A stretch of DNA of 64,000 bases, from assembly GCA_015680685.1 (NCBI GenBank), contig MNCI01008033.1, forward strand, positions 796,521-860,520, read 5' to 3'. Position 1 is the first letter of the stretch, and each line of letters starts with the position of its first letter. Source of the stretch: Gnetum montanum. Taxonomy: Eukaryota; Streptophyta; Gnetopsida; Gnetales; Gnetaceae. The position numbers and the translations under genes are program-made. Below the pieces are notes generated by a model. It was not told the DNA's origin and ran no database searches. It saw only the letters and a program-made list of their open reading frames with translations. Shown here in pieces: positions 1 to 11,769 of the stretch.

Positions 1-919
1 GTAGCGAAGCTCTGGCAGATTGATCACTCCAGAGTTAGAATTTTTCCCATGTGCCCGCAGTAGGAGTCCTAGAGTGAACGGCTCTTTATTCGAGCAGCTT
101 GTAACCTGAACCCAAGTTGTGTACGGCAATAAAGACGAACTTGATTGGATAAACCTTGCAGTACATGGTTTTATTGTTGTTTATTTACTGCTTTCCTAGT
201 GCGCACAAGTACGACTTGATTACGAGCGTCTACGGACGTGTACGGCTAGTCAAGGAATCAGCTGCTTGTCACAACGCATGAGTACGACTTGATTATGAGC
301 ATTGGCTGCTTGGTAACCCAGTAGCGTATTCCAGGATTCTGCGCTTGGTAATCCCAGTGGTAGTCCAATGTGTACGGCTAGTCAAGGAATCGGCTACTCA
401 TTGCTAGGCTAGAACGTGTGATAAGTACGACTTAGTTACGAGCACCCACGGGTGTGTACGGCTAGCTAAGGAATCGGCTGCTTATCACACTTAAGCTAAA
501 TAGGTGCCTCAGTACAACCACTTCGAGCACTTGCATTACGTGTGGTGATCCCATTAATGAGTAGCATTTGGTAAGCCACAATTGCATAGTTCAAGGTGTG
601 TCCGATAATTAGTTCAGGGAACGGGTGCTAACGCTAGTTAATTTAGACTTAGGACATTAGTTAGAGTTAGCTTAGTTTCTCAACCCTTTCCTCTGATAGC
701 ATAGGAGATAAACCATGAAAATACCAAAAAAAAATCACATACCTCAGACTTGCTTAACCATACACCGTGACACTTACAAGCAAGCCTGGGAAGACAACGA
801 ATGATTAACCCCAAGTGTTTCTTGTGGTGTTAAGGCATTTAGTCTGCGGAGTTCGACCGGATCGTGTGTGCACGCTCGTATTCGTATGGTTGAGTGTAGG
901 GGTACCTCGCCACTCATCA
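1..919 (+). mobile_element. LTR of gypsy family E, first ~98 bp missing at window edge
   Basis: This stretch aligns along its whole length with 46808-47719, where a complete 1,010-bp LTR with target duplication is present. Differences are scattered substitutions and small indels. It ends in CACTCATCA at 911-919, the inverted partner of the TGATGAG start seen in the complete copy. The plus orientation is taken from the TATA box of the complete copy and from AATAAA near 126-132. The LTR is clearly richer in CpG than its surroundings, which suggests it is younger. Nothing coding was recognised after 919, so I cannot tell whether this is a solo LTR or the 3' LTR of an element lying to the left. 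Confidence 0.9.
209..477 (+). repeat. Interspersed short subrepeats inside the E LTR
   Basis: Two motifs alternate. Motif A (GTACGACTTGATTACGAGC and variants) is at 209, 282 and 425. Motif B (GTACGGCTAGTCAAGGAATC and variants) is at 240, 372 and 455. A-to-B spacing is about 30 bp twice and 90 bp once. The same series recurs in the copy at 46808-47719. It lies downstream of the TATA box, so it would be in the transcribed leader. Function unknown. Confidence 0.8.
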
Positions 920-3065
920 CTAATAAACCAAACAAAATAGGTGATCTTCTTGTCCTTCTGGTCTTTACTCCAAACTCAAAAACCTTCTTCTAATAGTAAT
1001 CAATCTTATAATTAAGAATTTCTTTGGAACCTTTAAAATCTTTCAAATTATTAGTCTTAAAATAATATCTAACTTCTTAAACCCTCCTAGCAACAAAGAA
1101 TTGTTAGCATGCTAGGACTATCAAGCTTATGAATTTAGAGGACAAATTTTCAGCCTTCCTTCTAGTGCCAAAAGAATTATTGGCGACTATTTGGGACCAA
1201 ACTGCCAATGGGATCGAAGGTGTTCTTCAAATAGTGTTTAGGTGCTTGCAGGTCTCTATCAACACCAAGGCCCAAATACCTCCAAATAAACTCAATAGCT
1301 CTGAAATGTACTAGATGTGAGTATGTGTTTGTTGTTATCAATTTTGAAATGATTGTGTTATGTATTAAATTGTAATTGGCTATCTTAAAAGATTTCAGCT
1401 AATTGTCGAATACTGTGAGTTGTCAAATATTGTTATTTTGTTCAATCACTTAGTCTATATAGTCCCTATACTATGTTACTTGTAACAAATAAAATTTTGC
1501 AAAAACATTTGAACATAATTTTGCCAATCTACTTCTAATTTTTCCAAAGAGAAAATTTCACAAGAAAATTATAAATAGAGCAAGATTCAATGGATTTATA
1601 AAGAGAAAGAGAAGAAAGCAGATTTATGTGAAATTTCAAATATTTAAGATAATTTGACATAAGGAAACACTTTGCAATCAAGCTATTCCAATTCAATCAA
1701 ACTATGAATTATCTAAACCCTCTATGCTCAACAAACAATTTCATAAAGATAATCTATTTATACTACCAAAAATTGTTGCGTAAACAATAAATTATGAGTT
1801 TCTATTTTGGCACATTAATAGTTGTCAAAGATTGCATTCAACAGAGTCTTCAAAAAATTTGACAATCTTAGGATTAACATACCAAGATAGTACAATTTAA
1901 AACAATAAAACTATTTTAGTCATCTCAAAATACCAAATATTTTCCTAGATCCTCTATGCTCAAAATAGGCAATTTCATTAAGACATTACTATTAAATTTC
2001 TCTTGAGGCTTTTCAATAGCATAAGCACCTCTATGGCAAATCTTAATAGAAGTTTAATATTGCAAAAAGACTATGCTACAAAAGCATCCTAGTAAAAATC
2101 TCAAAATTAAATTCCAAACATGATATTATCTAAACCAATAACTAAGCAACTAAAACAGAGCCAAATTGATGTCTTTAGCAAGCCATCTTACAAATAATCT
2201 TCAATTGTCTTTTTTCAATTCTTCCAATGTGTTAGAATCTATCCTTAAAGCCCCTTGTATAGTGACTTTAGGGTAGTTACAATCATCATGAGAAGTTGAG
2301 GTGGGTTACAAATATCTAAGGGATTAATTTATAACCACCCTTGAAAGTTGTAACTTCAATGAGAATTTTAAGCCATGGTTCGCATGTGTCTCATGGAAAA
2401 TCACAAATATCAAGGAAAATAGTTATAACTTCTTATGGAAATTATAGCTATTATGGAAAATTTTCAAATCTTGAAAATAAAATTATGTTTATCCAATGCT
2501 CATAAATCTTTCTTCTCAAACCATAAACCCTACCCCTTTTTATATGTTTACAAGCTTTGCAATTTGTAATTTTTAAAATATCATTATTAAGGCTACGTAA
2601 CCTTAATAATGTGTACATTAACACATTTGCATATGATGTATGAACATTTGAAGGATTTTATAGGTCCCATGGCCATCTTGCCACACAGTGCCACTTTATT
2701 CTCATGTTAACAAAAATAACACTACTATTTGCCACCAATTTTCCTTTCTCTACTAACACTTGCCTACATTTCTAGGTCCTTCACCACTAAAGTCTTTGCT
2801 ATTTTTTATGTCAAACTACTCAGCAATTGTAAAGGCTTCCAAATACCTTACCATCACTACTACAACATTGGTTGCTACCATGTGCTTCCATCACCAGCAC
2901 CATTAGAGAGCAAAGAGCAATTACAATGAATGTTGGAACCCTACATGAACTTTCTAGAGCAGAGATCCATTGATTGTAGAAATCATTCGCCATTTTTGAA
3001 CCACAATGAACATCATCAAAGTAGCAACATTGGAGAAAATTTATTCCCGCCATTACTTCTTTCAA
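920..3065. other. AT-rich sequence without recognised genes
   Basis: All six frames are broken into short pieces with no family motif I recognise. The short open frames (for example 1129-1314 and 2729-2929) have low-complexity or unremarkable translations. I see no RNA gene or clear repeat. Old decayed transposon sequence is likely, but this is inference. Confidence 0.5.
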
Positions 3066-3093
3066 TTTTTTTTTTATTTTTTTTATTTTTTTT
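3066..3093. repeat. Low-complexity T tract
   Basis: Runs of T are broken by two single A bases. It could be the A-tail of a minus-strand retroposon or a simple low-complexity tract. No retroposon body was recognised beside it. Confidence 0.6.
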
Positions 3094-6000
3094 GCAAATT
3101 TTGCAGTTCTTTATTGCTCTAGTTCTTCTCCAATATTATATTTTTTGTGGTTATTTTGATTACTCTAGTTTAGTTTAGTAGCTTGAATAGGTTTAAATGA
3201 AGCATGATCAAAGGGTAAAGGCCATTGTAGTTACAGGGTTCCTCCCATTTCCATGTGAGGTTTACCTCCTTTCAGTATTTCTTAGGTTCTTTCCACTTTA
3301 TCACACTGGGACCTAATAATAATAGCTTGATGCTACAAGAGTTCTAGGGTGAGAACAATATGTTTGGACTTGGAAACCCTCATTGACACAAAACTTGTGG
3401 GTCTATCTCTTTGTTGTTTTGTTTTGTTGTGTTTGTTTGTTATGAAAGCATAACAAAACCCTTATGCCCTGGTTTATGTGTTGTGACTGCCTCATTCAAT
3501 TGGACTACATTCTAAAATTGCTTTATGTAGCAAAATAGGATCAAGAAGTGATGTATGCATTCAACCTCTTCAATGAACCCTCCATTAGGTAGCATTTTCA
3601 CAGCCTTAAGGTCCTCATTCGGTAAACTATGGAGAAATATGGCAATCTTCAAAGAGACATGATGCAAAATAACATATTTGAATTACTATAGCTGCAAATT
3701 CTAATTAACTATTCGTTTTTCTTGGAGGTCTTATTTTGATGTTCTTGAATAAATCTCCTTCCTGCCTTTACTATAGATTTGTTGTTTGTTTTTTCTTCTA
3801 TTGTAAATAAAATCAAAACCATTGGTGTATATCTCTTGTTCTTTTTGAAAATGAAAAGTAGTAAAGCTTTTATAATTTATTTTCTCTGTAGTAGGGATTG
3901 ATATTGTAGAAAATAATTATAGATAAAATAAGCATTTTATCTTTGCCCCTTTGTATTTTCTACAATTGTGGCATCTTTTGAAGGCTCAAACATAGGTGTT
4001 ACTAAGCCATCTTGAAAATTCTCTGTGATTTTAAAAGTACAGTCTAAACTTTGATGTAGAAATTAGATACAACTAATGATATTATCAACTACTTATTGCT
4101 CTCATTGAAGCCAATAGTAAGAGAAATAATACTTTTAATAGACCCTCCTCCCTAGATAGCCTTGTTTTGATAATCATTTTTATCTCTTATTATTATCTTG
4201 GTTGACAATTTGGTCAAAAGATATTGGTCATGACATTACCATATTGGAAATGTTGGCATCATTTTGAGTAATGGTCTATAATTTTACCTCTATCTTCATT
4301 TGTATCATTTCTACATCATAGATCAAAAGCAACCTAGTTAACCTTTATCTGATTAGAAATATTAGAATTGCTAATCTTTACATTTGCCATGACCATGGCA
4401 ATAGAAATTGACTACTTTCATTTAGCTTTCTTTCAATCACTCATGATAAATTAATTTGAGAAAATTCAATTCTCAACATTATTTTCTCCATCAAATGATA
4501 GAAATGTAACAACAATGGATGATGGTGGATTCTCTTTGATTGTTTTGGTTATCTATTCAAGTTTTACTTATTTGTTGCATTGACTTTGTTTGTATTTTTA
4601 ACTTTTGGTTGTAGCTAACCCATGTACATGACTATCTAGCCACTTGATGCCTCCAACCATATTTAGAAGGGATTATTTATTGGTTTTTTTACCCTACTTA
4701 GTATTTGGGCTAATTCCCTTAGTTTGAGTGATTTTTAGGTAATTATGTTAGCCTAGATGAGGAGATGCTACTGATGATTATTTCATGTTTTGAGATGTTT
4801 AATTAAGATCTAGATTTTAGTTTAAGTTTTATTCTATGCTATAATGTTCAATTGAAATTATGGATTTGATATTGGTTTGGAACTTGTGTTATGTTTTGCT
4901 TATTTTCAATGCATGCCAATTTTGTTTGGATGCTAGTTATGTTACATTTCATTTTGCATATGTTGGTTTTATCTATTTAAGCAATGTTAGTATTCAATGC
5001 TTACTAGATAGTTATATATATATACTACTTTTACTTTCTTTTGGTTATGTACTAATTCAATTTCAACATGTTGTTATTTGGTTTTAATATTTAATTTGCA
5101 TTGTAACATTTGTGGCTTGACATTGTATTTTGGCTTGGACAATAGAAACACATCTTATTTTTCTTAGTGAACAGATAGGTTTGGCATATGTTGGGCAATT
5201 ATCATTATTTCTATCACATTTTACATTTTGTTACATATTTTATATTTCCTCTATGTGCTTGTTTATAAATGCCTACTACTTTTCCTACTAAGTTTTTTTT
5301 TCTTAGCATCCATTTGATTTTAGTAAGTAGCATTTTATTTTTTCACGTATTTATGTATCTATATAAGTAATGTCTTTCTAGCATAAGCTTGATTAGCAAG
5401 GTATTTCAAAAGGAAATTAAAATATATAAGCATTCCAAGATAAACACAAAATATATATTAACCAACATTACTTAAACAAGGAGTTCCAAGTAAGAGACTA
5501 AGTATTATTGAGGATTAATCCAACAAGAAGTGTCTTAAAAGTAGAAAAATACTTAAAGTTATCCCCTTGATATTGTAGCTCCTTTGAGATCTCTAAATGA
5601 ATTAAAGAAGTATCATATTAACCAAACCTTTTGGTGTTCCTAAAAATCCACTCTATCTTCCATATGAGCCTACTAAAGAAGTTTCATAAGAATGATATTC
5701 CTTATGTGTTAAACTAGAATCAAGAATCTTTAAGATTCAATGTAAGCTTTGAAGTAAAACTGATAGCCATCATAGATTAAAGAACAAATAAACTTTAAAA
5801 TAAAATTATCACTAGGAAACTTGAAAAAAATGGAGTTTATTCTAAACTTTCATCCTCACCTTTTTTAATATAATGAAAATTAATAAAATTTATTTTATTA
5901 GATTAAATAATTATCTAAGAACTAAGGTTGGGATTGAGGATGAAAAATAAATGCACATTAGCAAGATATTAAAGATGAGCTTGAGGATGAGCAATATTTC

Positions 6001-7319
6001 TAAGAAAGATAGATTGTAACATTCCATTCCTAATTAAGGAGTAGAGTTGTAATAATACATGTAAATTATGTAATTAACATTTGACATGAAGGGGTGCCTC
6101 ATTATAAGAAATTGTATTTATCAGGATACCATTTGGGGGTTTAACCTATGACATTTAAGGTTGGGAACTTAAAGGTTGTGCCAACATGGAGTTACAAAGC
6201 CAATAATTGTAAGTGACGAGAGTTGGATGATGTGGGGGAAAAAGTCATTAATCACCTTTTCAGTCTTAGGACATAACAATGGTGATAGTGTTGGATTGCC
6301 TCTAAAGGTACTTGGTGATATAGCAAGATAATCCCAAGACCCCTACTTAAACATTCTATACTTTCTATGTTCATTATTAGTAAAGATCTTGCCTCATCTT
6401 TTCTTTTTCTATTATAATGAAGCAATGTTTATTCCTTTTTCCAAGTAAATTATTTATGTTATAAGTGGTTAATTCGTAGTAGTCCTTGACATTTAGAAAT
6501 CATATGTCACACTTGCCTAGGGATGAAAAAGAAAGAATTCTATTATTGATGCATTGTTGTTCATGTCCTTGCTACCACTAGCTAAAGACTTAACTATGAT
6601 CAATGAGCTCTTGTTATGGCTTCCTTACTTATTATCTCTTACTTAATCATGTCTTTTCTTTTTTGGTGTTCTCTTAAATGCCAAAGATGTAAAATGAAAT
6701 TGAAATCAATGGTTTATGTAGGGTTGAGACTTCAATTTGATGGCTACAACTTAACAAATGTTAATATTTTTGATATGTGGATTTTTGAATGATCAAATAA
6801 TATTTCAACTTTAAAGCATAATTAAAAATTTATATAAATATTTAAAAGATACCTAGGGGACCTAGGAATATTACCAACTATAAACAAAACATAATTAATG
6901 GTTCTAATACTTTCTAGACCAAAAACTTTCAATCTATAATACATTATTAAATCTAACTACAACACTTCTACATAAATTAACACATAATTGAATTAACAAT
7001 TAGCATTAATTAAATCATCAAAATAATCAAATTGATATCAATACATAATATAATCATATCAAACTTGATTCATAATTGGTAATGTATCCTTTGCATAGTA
7101 TCTAATCCAAATCCATAATTTTTATCTTCATAGTTTAACAGGATCAGTGTGCATAAGAATATAATTTATGAAACCATAAATGTAAATATTTATCATATCC
7201 ATATAATAAAACAATCTCACAAGAATATAAAGCATCCAAATGTAAATCAACTAGCATAAACACATAGAATCACATCACATGGACTTAAATACAATACATA
7301 TCAAGGAAATCAATTAGGG
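3094..7319. other. AT-rich sequence without recognised genes
   Basis: About 4.2 kb with dense stops on both strands and no protein motif, RNA gene or tandem array that I can support. The frame at 4860-5087 (+) is hydrophobic but matches nothing and is typical of a chance frame in T-rich DNA. A TGTAACATTCC sequence at 6015 resembles a plant LTR start but has no provable partner. Confidence 0.45.
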
Positions 7320-7726
7320 TGTAACATTAAGGATGATGCTAGTTAGTTGCTAGAAAATCCTGGATATTAGGATTATCTTACTGAGTTACAATGATTAAGA
7401 TACTTTCCTCAAGTTTTATCCCCAATACTAGAAAGATTATATACATGATGAACCTTTAGTATTAATGACTCTTAAAGTTCAAATGATTACAATAATTTGG
7501 ACCTTTAACATGAAATAATTGTACATTAGGATCTAATACTTGTAATGATCTTAGTTTCTACCTATCAAATGAGCTATTATCCTTAATGCATTTATAGATG
7601 ATCAAGAATGTCTACTATCTTGTCCCTTTTAAATCTGATTTTTGGCATCCTTATATTTAATAATTAGTGTTAATCTTTCTTTTATGTAATACCTTACTAA
7701 CCTAGTATATACTAGAGGGTGTTACA
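7320..7726. mobile_element. Possible small LTR or terminal-inverted segment
   Basis: The segment starts TGTAACA and ends TGTTACA, an exact 7-bp inverted pair that is common at the ends of plant LTRs. It is 407 bp long. The flanking bases (AGGG... and AATGA) do not form a target duplication, and I found no second copy in the window. A chance pair in AT-rich DNA remains possible. Confidence 0.22.
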
Positions 7727-8759
7727 AATGACTTTAATAAAAGCATAAAAAGGTTCATATCAACATTCAAATAATGTTTAAAAAATCAAATGAGGATTCC
7801 ATCAAAACTTAGAGCTTATCATTGGCCAAGCTAAATGCATCTTTAATTTTAGAGAAAGAGATATCTTGTTCATGGAAATGATTGTGATACTTGAGAATAA
7901 TTTTTGAGAAATGATTTAAATTAGGGAAAAATCTTATGATTAAAACCCTCTAATGTAAATATACTCAAAAAATAGCTTTCAATAAAATCATAGATACCAA
8001 GAGAATCAAAAGTAATGTGGCTATTAATTTCTAAGGAGTTAAATAATAAATTATTTTAGTTTTACCTTCAAAATTTCTAAAAATTCCTTACATGGTTTTG
8101 TCTCTACTTTCAAACATGAAAGATATTCTTAATGAAGACATATGTTATATTTGGCAGATCCTATTTTTACTTAACATAGTGAACATATGCAAGTCATTAT
8201 TGAAGATTAGCATTAAAATTATATTTTTGAAGAGCAATATTAATATGTTAATTTTATCATAAATGTTTTCTTAATCTCCCTTCATCTCATAGTAAATTGT
8301 TCATCCAACTAGTAAGCAAAATTTATAACATCATTTATGACATGCAACCACTAATCAGTTAAATCTAAATTATCAAGGGATCTCACTTTAGCGTTTTAAA
8401 GAGATTCAAAATATATTTTCAAAAAGAAGACGTTATGATACATTCATAGGAAAAATAAAAAATGTCTTGATAATATTGCATATTTGTAAACTTTAACCTT
8501 TTCATTATAAAATTGAAAAAATTAATTACAAAAACATGATTAATTAATTTTTTTCAAAGAATTTGTTATTATTCTCATGGAAGACAGACCAAGTAAATCA
8601 ATCATCATGATAAATCTAAAAACTAGTAGCATCATATAAATAAAATTATTCCTTATGATAACATGAGACAAAGAGATTATGACTTAAAAGTGGAGAAGAA
8701 GCTCTAATAATTTTAAAACTAAAATTAAAATTTTATTACAACTATAGATCCTCTAGATT
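7727..8759. other. AT-rich sequence, possibly 3' part of the LINE remnant
   Basis: No feature can be firmly supported. On the minus strand a short open stretch near 7850-7960 continues in the direction expected downstream of the LINE tail at 8760-9090, but I recognise no motif in it. Confidence 0.35.
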
Positions 8760-9090
8760 TTTTGGACAATTGAATATACATGCTATGAGTTTTGAAAACA
8801 TCATTAAGAAAATTACCAAGTGATCTTGGTATTATTTGGACCAAAATATGTAATTATAATATCTCACTATATCTAATGTGCTTCAATGTATGACATTTCA
8901 ACAAAATATGGTATTCATTTTCAATGCTATTTATATTACATAGTAGACATATTCTTTCTTCATGAGGAATTATGATCCATCTATATGTTTCAACTTTTAG
9001 ATGATGATATCTCATTTGTGCTCTACTAATTGTGCATTTTAAATGATAAGAAATAGAATCAAATAAATAGTTTAGTTTAACTTTGAATTA
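8760..9090 (-). pseudogene. C-terminal zinc-knuckle region of a LINE-like reverse transcriptase
   Basis: Read on the minus strand, 9060-8881 is fully open. It encodes a block with a RYHHLKVET motif, then RICLLCNINSIENEYHILLKC, which gives Cys-x2-Cys-x10-His-x4-Cys. This order (basic helix, 'H.L.IE.GR'-like stretch, 'R.C.lC...ieDE.HFl..C') is typical of the C-terminal tail of non-LTR retrotransposon polymerases. Reading continues to about 8760 with one stop (TAA near 8854). Upstream, at 9090-9350, the frame is shifted and stops are frequent. The RT core itself is not visible, probably lost where the copia LTR begins at 9378. The family is judged from pattern memory, so a different RT-tail family is possible. 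Confidence 0.5.
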
Positions 9091-9377
9091 AGGCCTTCTC
9101 TAATACTATTCAAATAGAAATTTTTTTGCCCTTCTATATTTTCCCAAAGTTTTTGAAATACTACTTATTTGTCTAACTTGCAAACTTTCTTAGGATCAAA
9201 ATAAAGAATGTGCTATTGAATATTCCATTTATTAAGCTATAAAATTTTCTCATGAGCTCATCCTCTATCATGGGTTTCCATCATTATTTTTTTGAAGTAT
9301 TTATCCAAGAAGGATGTAGAAAGAGTATGTGTACGCTATAAACAAAAAAATAGCTTCAACTTCTAAGGCCATTATCT

Positions 9378-9945
9378 TGTAGATCAAAATGAATATCTTA
9401 GGGGGGTGTGATAAATATGGTGTTTTAACAAATTTTAAAAATATTCTACTATGAAATCAATTTATTAAACTTGCAAAACATGGAGATGAAATTGTAGCAA
9501 AAAATAAATGTAATATAAGTACAAAAAGAAATACAAGAAATAAAACAGGAAAACATACATCAAATTTTTATAGTAGTTTACCTTAAGCCTAGTCCACTCT
9601 ACAAGGGCTATTCAAATCTCCACTTCCATTAGGTTCCATTTAATTCTTCAACTTCTTGAAAACCAATTTAGGTTTCAATCATTTCTAGTCTTCCTCTACT
9701 ACAAGATAGGATTTTAAGGTTGAAATCCTCAAACCAAATAAAAAATTTTGATAAAAACCAAATGATACATACAACGATCTTTGGTAGATCAAATCACATC
9801 CAATGAGAACAAAAAAATGGGCATAATATAATGCAAATGATATGGAAAATTTTTGTACATAATACATCAACCAAAATATAAGAGTTTCCGTATACTTCAC
9901 TCCTACAATACCAACTGCTATTGCTAATTTGACCGAGAGGCCATT
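9378..9945 (-). mobile_element. Left copia LTR copy
   Basis: Aligns with 17471 to about 18000 (shared TTTTAACAAATTTTAAAAAT, TTATTAAACTTGCAAAA, GTACATAATA.. blocks). Similarity fades after about 9905, and the minisatellite starts at 9939, so the end that would be the 5' end on the minus strand is missing or overwritten. Confidence 0.7.
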
Positions 9946-10345
9946 ACCAGGCATAATTCAGTAATGCTAATTTTTTGTACGTAACGCTGACTAACGTTGA
10001 CTTTTCCATAGGCCATTTTGGTAATGCAACTTTGTGCACAACGCTGACATGTAACTAAAATCTCAGATAGGCCATTTCGGTAATGCAACTTTGTGCATAA
10101 CGCTAATGTGTAACTAAAATTCTAGACAGGCCATTTCGGTAACGCAACTTTGTGCATAATGCTGACGTGTAATTTGGCTGAGAGGCCATTACCAGTCATA
10201 ATTCAATAACACTAATTTTTTGTACGTAACGCTTCCCACAGGCCATTTCGGTAATGCAACTTTGTGCATAACGCTGACATGTAACTAAAATTCCACACAG
10301 GCCATTTCGGTAATGCAACTTTGTGCATAACGTTGACGTGTTATG
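9939..10345. repeat. Two-tier minisatellite, 59-bp and longer units
   Basis: Units start with AGGCCATT. Type-2 units (AGGCCATTTCGGTAATGCAA...) begin at about 10011, 10070, 10129, 10241 and 10300 with a 59-bp step where adjacent. Type-1 units (AGGCCATTACCAG...CATAATTCA...TTTTTTGTACGTAACGC) begin at 9939 and 10184. The order is therefore type 1 + three type 2, then type 1 + two type 2, which is a higher-order repeat. It is CpG-richer than the neighbouring DNA. Confidence 0.85.
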
Positions 10346-10957
10346 AAAGATTACGTCGTGTTATGAAAGGGTACCTCGTGAAATAGTCCATATAAAAATA
10401 GTGCAATAGTTAAACAAGGCCAACGGTAGAAAGGAATTCAGCCCTAGGGGATTTCTAAATTCAGCCCCAATTCTAGAAATATTAGAATGTTTAAATGAAT
10501 AGATTATTTTGCATAAAGGGGATTTCTTACCCTAGGCTTGTTAAGATGTTTTACTTTAATAGGAAACTTGAAACTCCTCATTTAACAAGCTTTGTTACTA
10601 AAGTTTTGGAAAAAAATTATTATCACTTTTAGTCTCATTTCTAAAATTATTGGAATTCTAAAATTTGGAAATTTTGTCTTTATCAAGACCTGGGATTGAG
10701 TATAGGCATAGCCACTTAAAGGGGTTAGGCTTTCACTCATCCATTAATCCTCCAAGGACTCCACTTTTTAGTATGAGTATTAAGGCTCTAGGTGATTATC
10801 CTTTTTTTTAATGTTTATCAGGACTATTTCTTAACTAGAAGAATACAAGTTTAGGAAGAAAATTATAAAAACCATTCATGGTAAGGGTTATAAATGAAAT
10901 TCAAGCAAGCTCAAAGCCTCATCTCTCCTTCTCTATTTAAGGCTTGCTAACAAGATT
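10346..10957. other. Unassigned sequence upstream of the acidic-tail pseudogene
   Basis: No motif recognised. A short direct repeat (GTTATGAAAG, at about 10340 and 10359) sits at the edge of the minisatellite. The rest is low-GC with stops in every frame, and may be the decayed 5' part of the pseudogene that follows. Confidence 0.4.
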
Positions 10958-11640
10958 TTGAGCATCAATCTACTTCCTAGAACAAGACATTGTGATAAAG
11001 TGCATGTTTTGATGTGTTATGTTCTTTTTTTCTTAAAAACTAAAAAGAGATTTAATGGCCCTAATGTCATGATTAGATTGATGATACAACATGCTACAAA
11101 ACATTCATCAAAATTTATTTTCTTTTCCATCATCATTTCTAAAATTATTGAAAATAATATTAATGTTCACAATGATGAAGAGGTAGTGAAACATTCAACT
11201 GACATTGATCAAACCACAGTGAAGAGAATGAACTTTTTTATGTTTTTTTCAAGCATATGTTTGATGAGGAGGATGTTCGTGAGACATCCAAGCTAATAAA
11301 GAAGATTTATATTTTCTTTTAAAAATTCTCTGGGATCATGAAATTCATCAAGAAATCAATTGCTCACTAGCATAAAGATATTCAAGACAAGACAGAACAA
11401 TGAGAAATAAGAGGATCATTGAATATGATACTTCAATAGATTATTAAGAGTTCGTAGATCTTGTTTATAAAGCATCAAATGATGGGACTACAACATCAAG
11501 AGGAGCTTCTTCAAAGGAAATTGTAGTTCATTAAGAAGATAGTGAAAAGATTAAATTAGATAATGAGGAAGATGACGAAGAAGATGTAGATGATGATGAA
11601 GATCAAGAGGATGATCAGTAGTAGGACAACAATGGTACTT
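10958..11640 (+). pseudogene. Broken gene resembling plant transposon-associated proteins, acidic C-terminus
   Basis: The first part reads SINLLPRTRHCDKVHVLMCY, then a stretch with KKRFN...VMIR.MI, then ISKIIE.N.N and TTVKRMNF. This order resembles the 'putative plant transposon protein' domain found in or near plant LTR elements (N.LPR...K, KRFN..H.MI, LL.KIFE, tt..rM). After a frameshift near 11250 the reading continues, with stops, into an acidic tail at 11560-11640 of mostly Asp and Glu, as such proteins usually have. At least one frameshift and several stops make it non-functional. The assignment rests on pattern memory, and the biochemical role of this family is not known to me. Confidence 0.45.
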
Positions 11641-11703
11641 TTGATGAATATGATGATGATGTTAGGACAACAATGGTACTTTTGATGAATATGATGATGA
11701 TGT
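11622..11703. repeat. Exact 41-bp tandem duplication
   Basis: Two adjacent copies begin TAGGACAACAATGG at 11622 and 11663 and look identical by eye. Since 41 is not a multiple of 3, the duplication shifts the frame of the acidic tail region, so it is a later lesion in the pseudogene. Confidence 0.9.
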
Positions 11704-11769
11704 TGTTGATTATGAGGATAGGTCTTAATCCAAAGAGCTTTGAGTCTCTTTTCTTCCCTTAGCCTCATT

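Noticed and set aside
835-870. GTTCGACC word as a tRNA T-loop
   Set aside because: It lies within the E LTR, recurs at 47650 as GTTCAACC, and no cloverleaf can be drawn around it.
6015-7726. TGTAACATTCC ... TGTTACA as a 1.7-kb solo LTR
   Set aside because: Terminal words match, but there is no target duplication, no second copy and a competing inner start at 7320. Only the shorter pair is listed, at low confidence.
9939-10345. CRISPR-like repeat array
   Set aside because: Units are directly contiguous with no unique spacers, and there are no cas genes.
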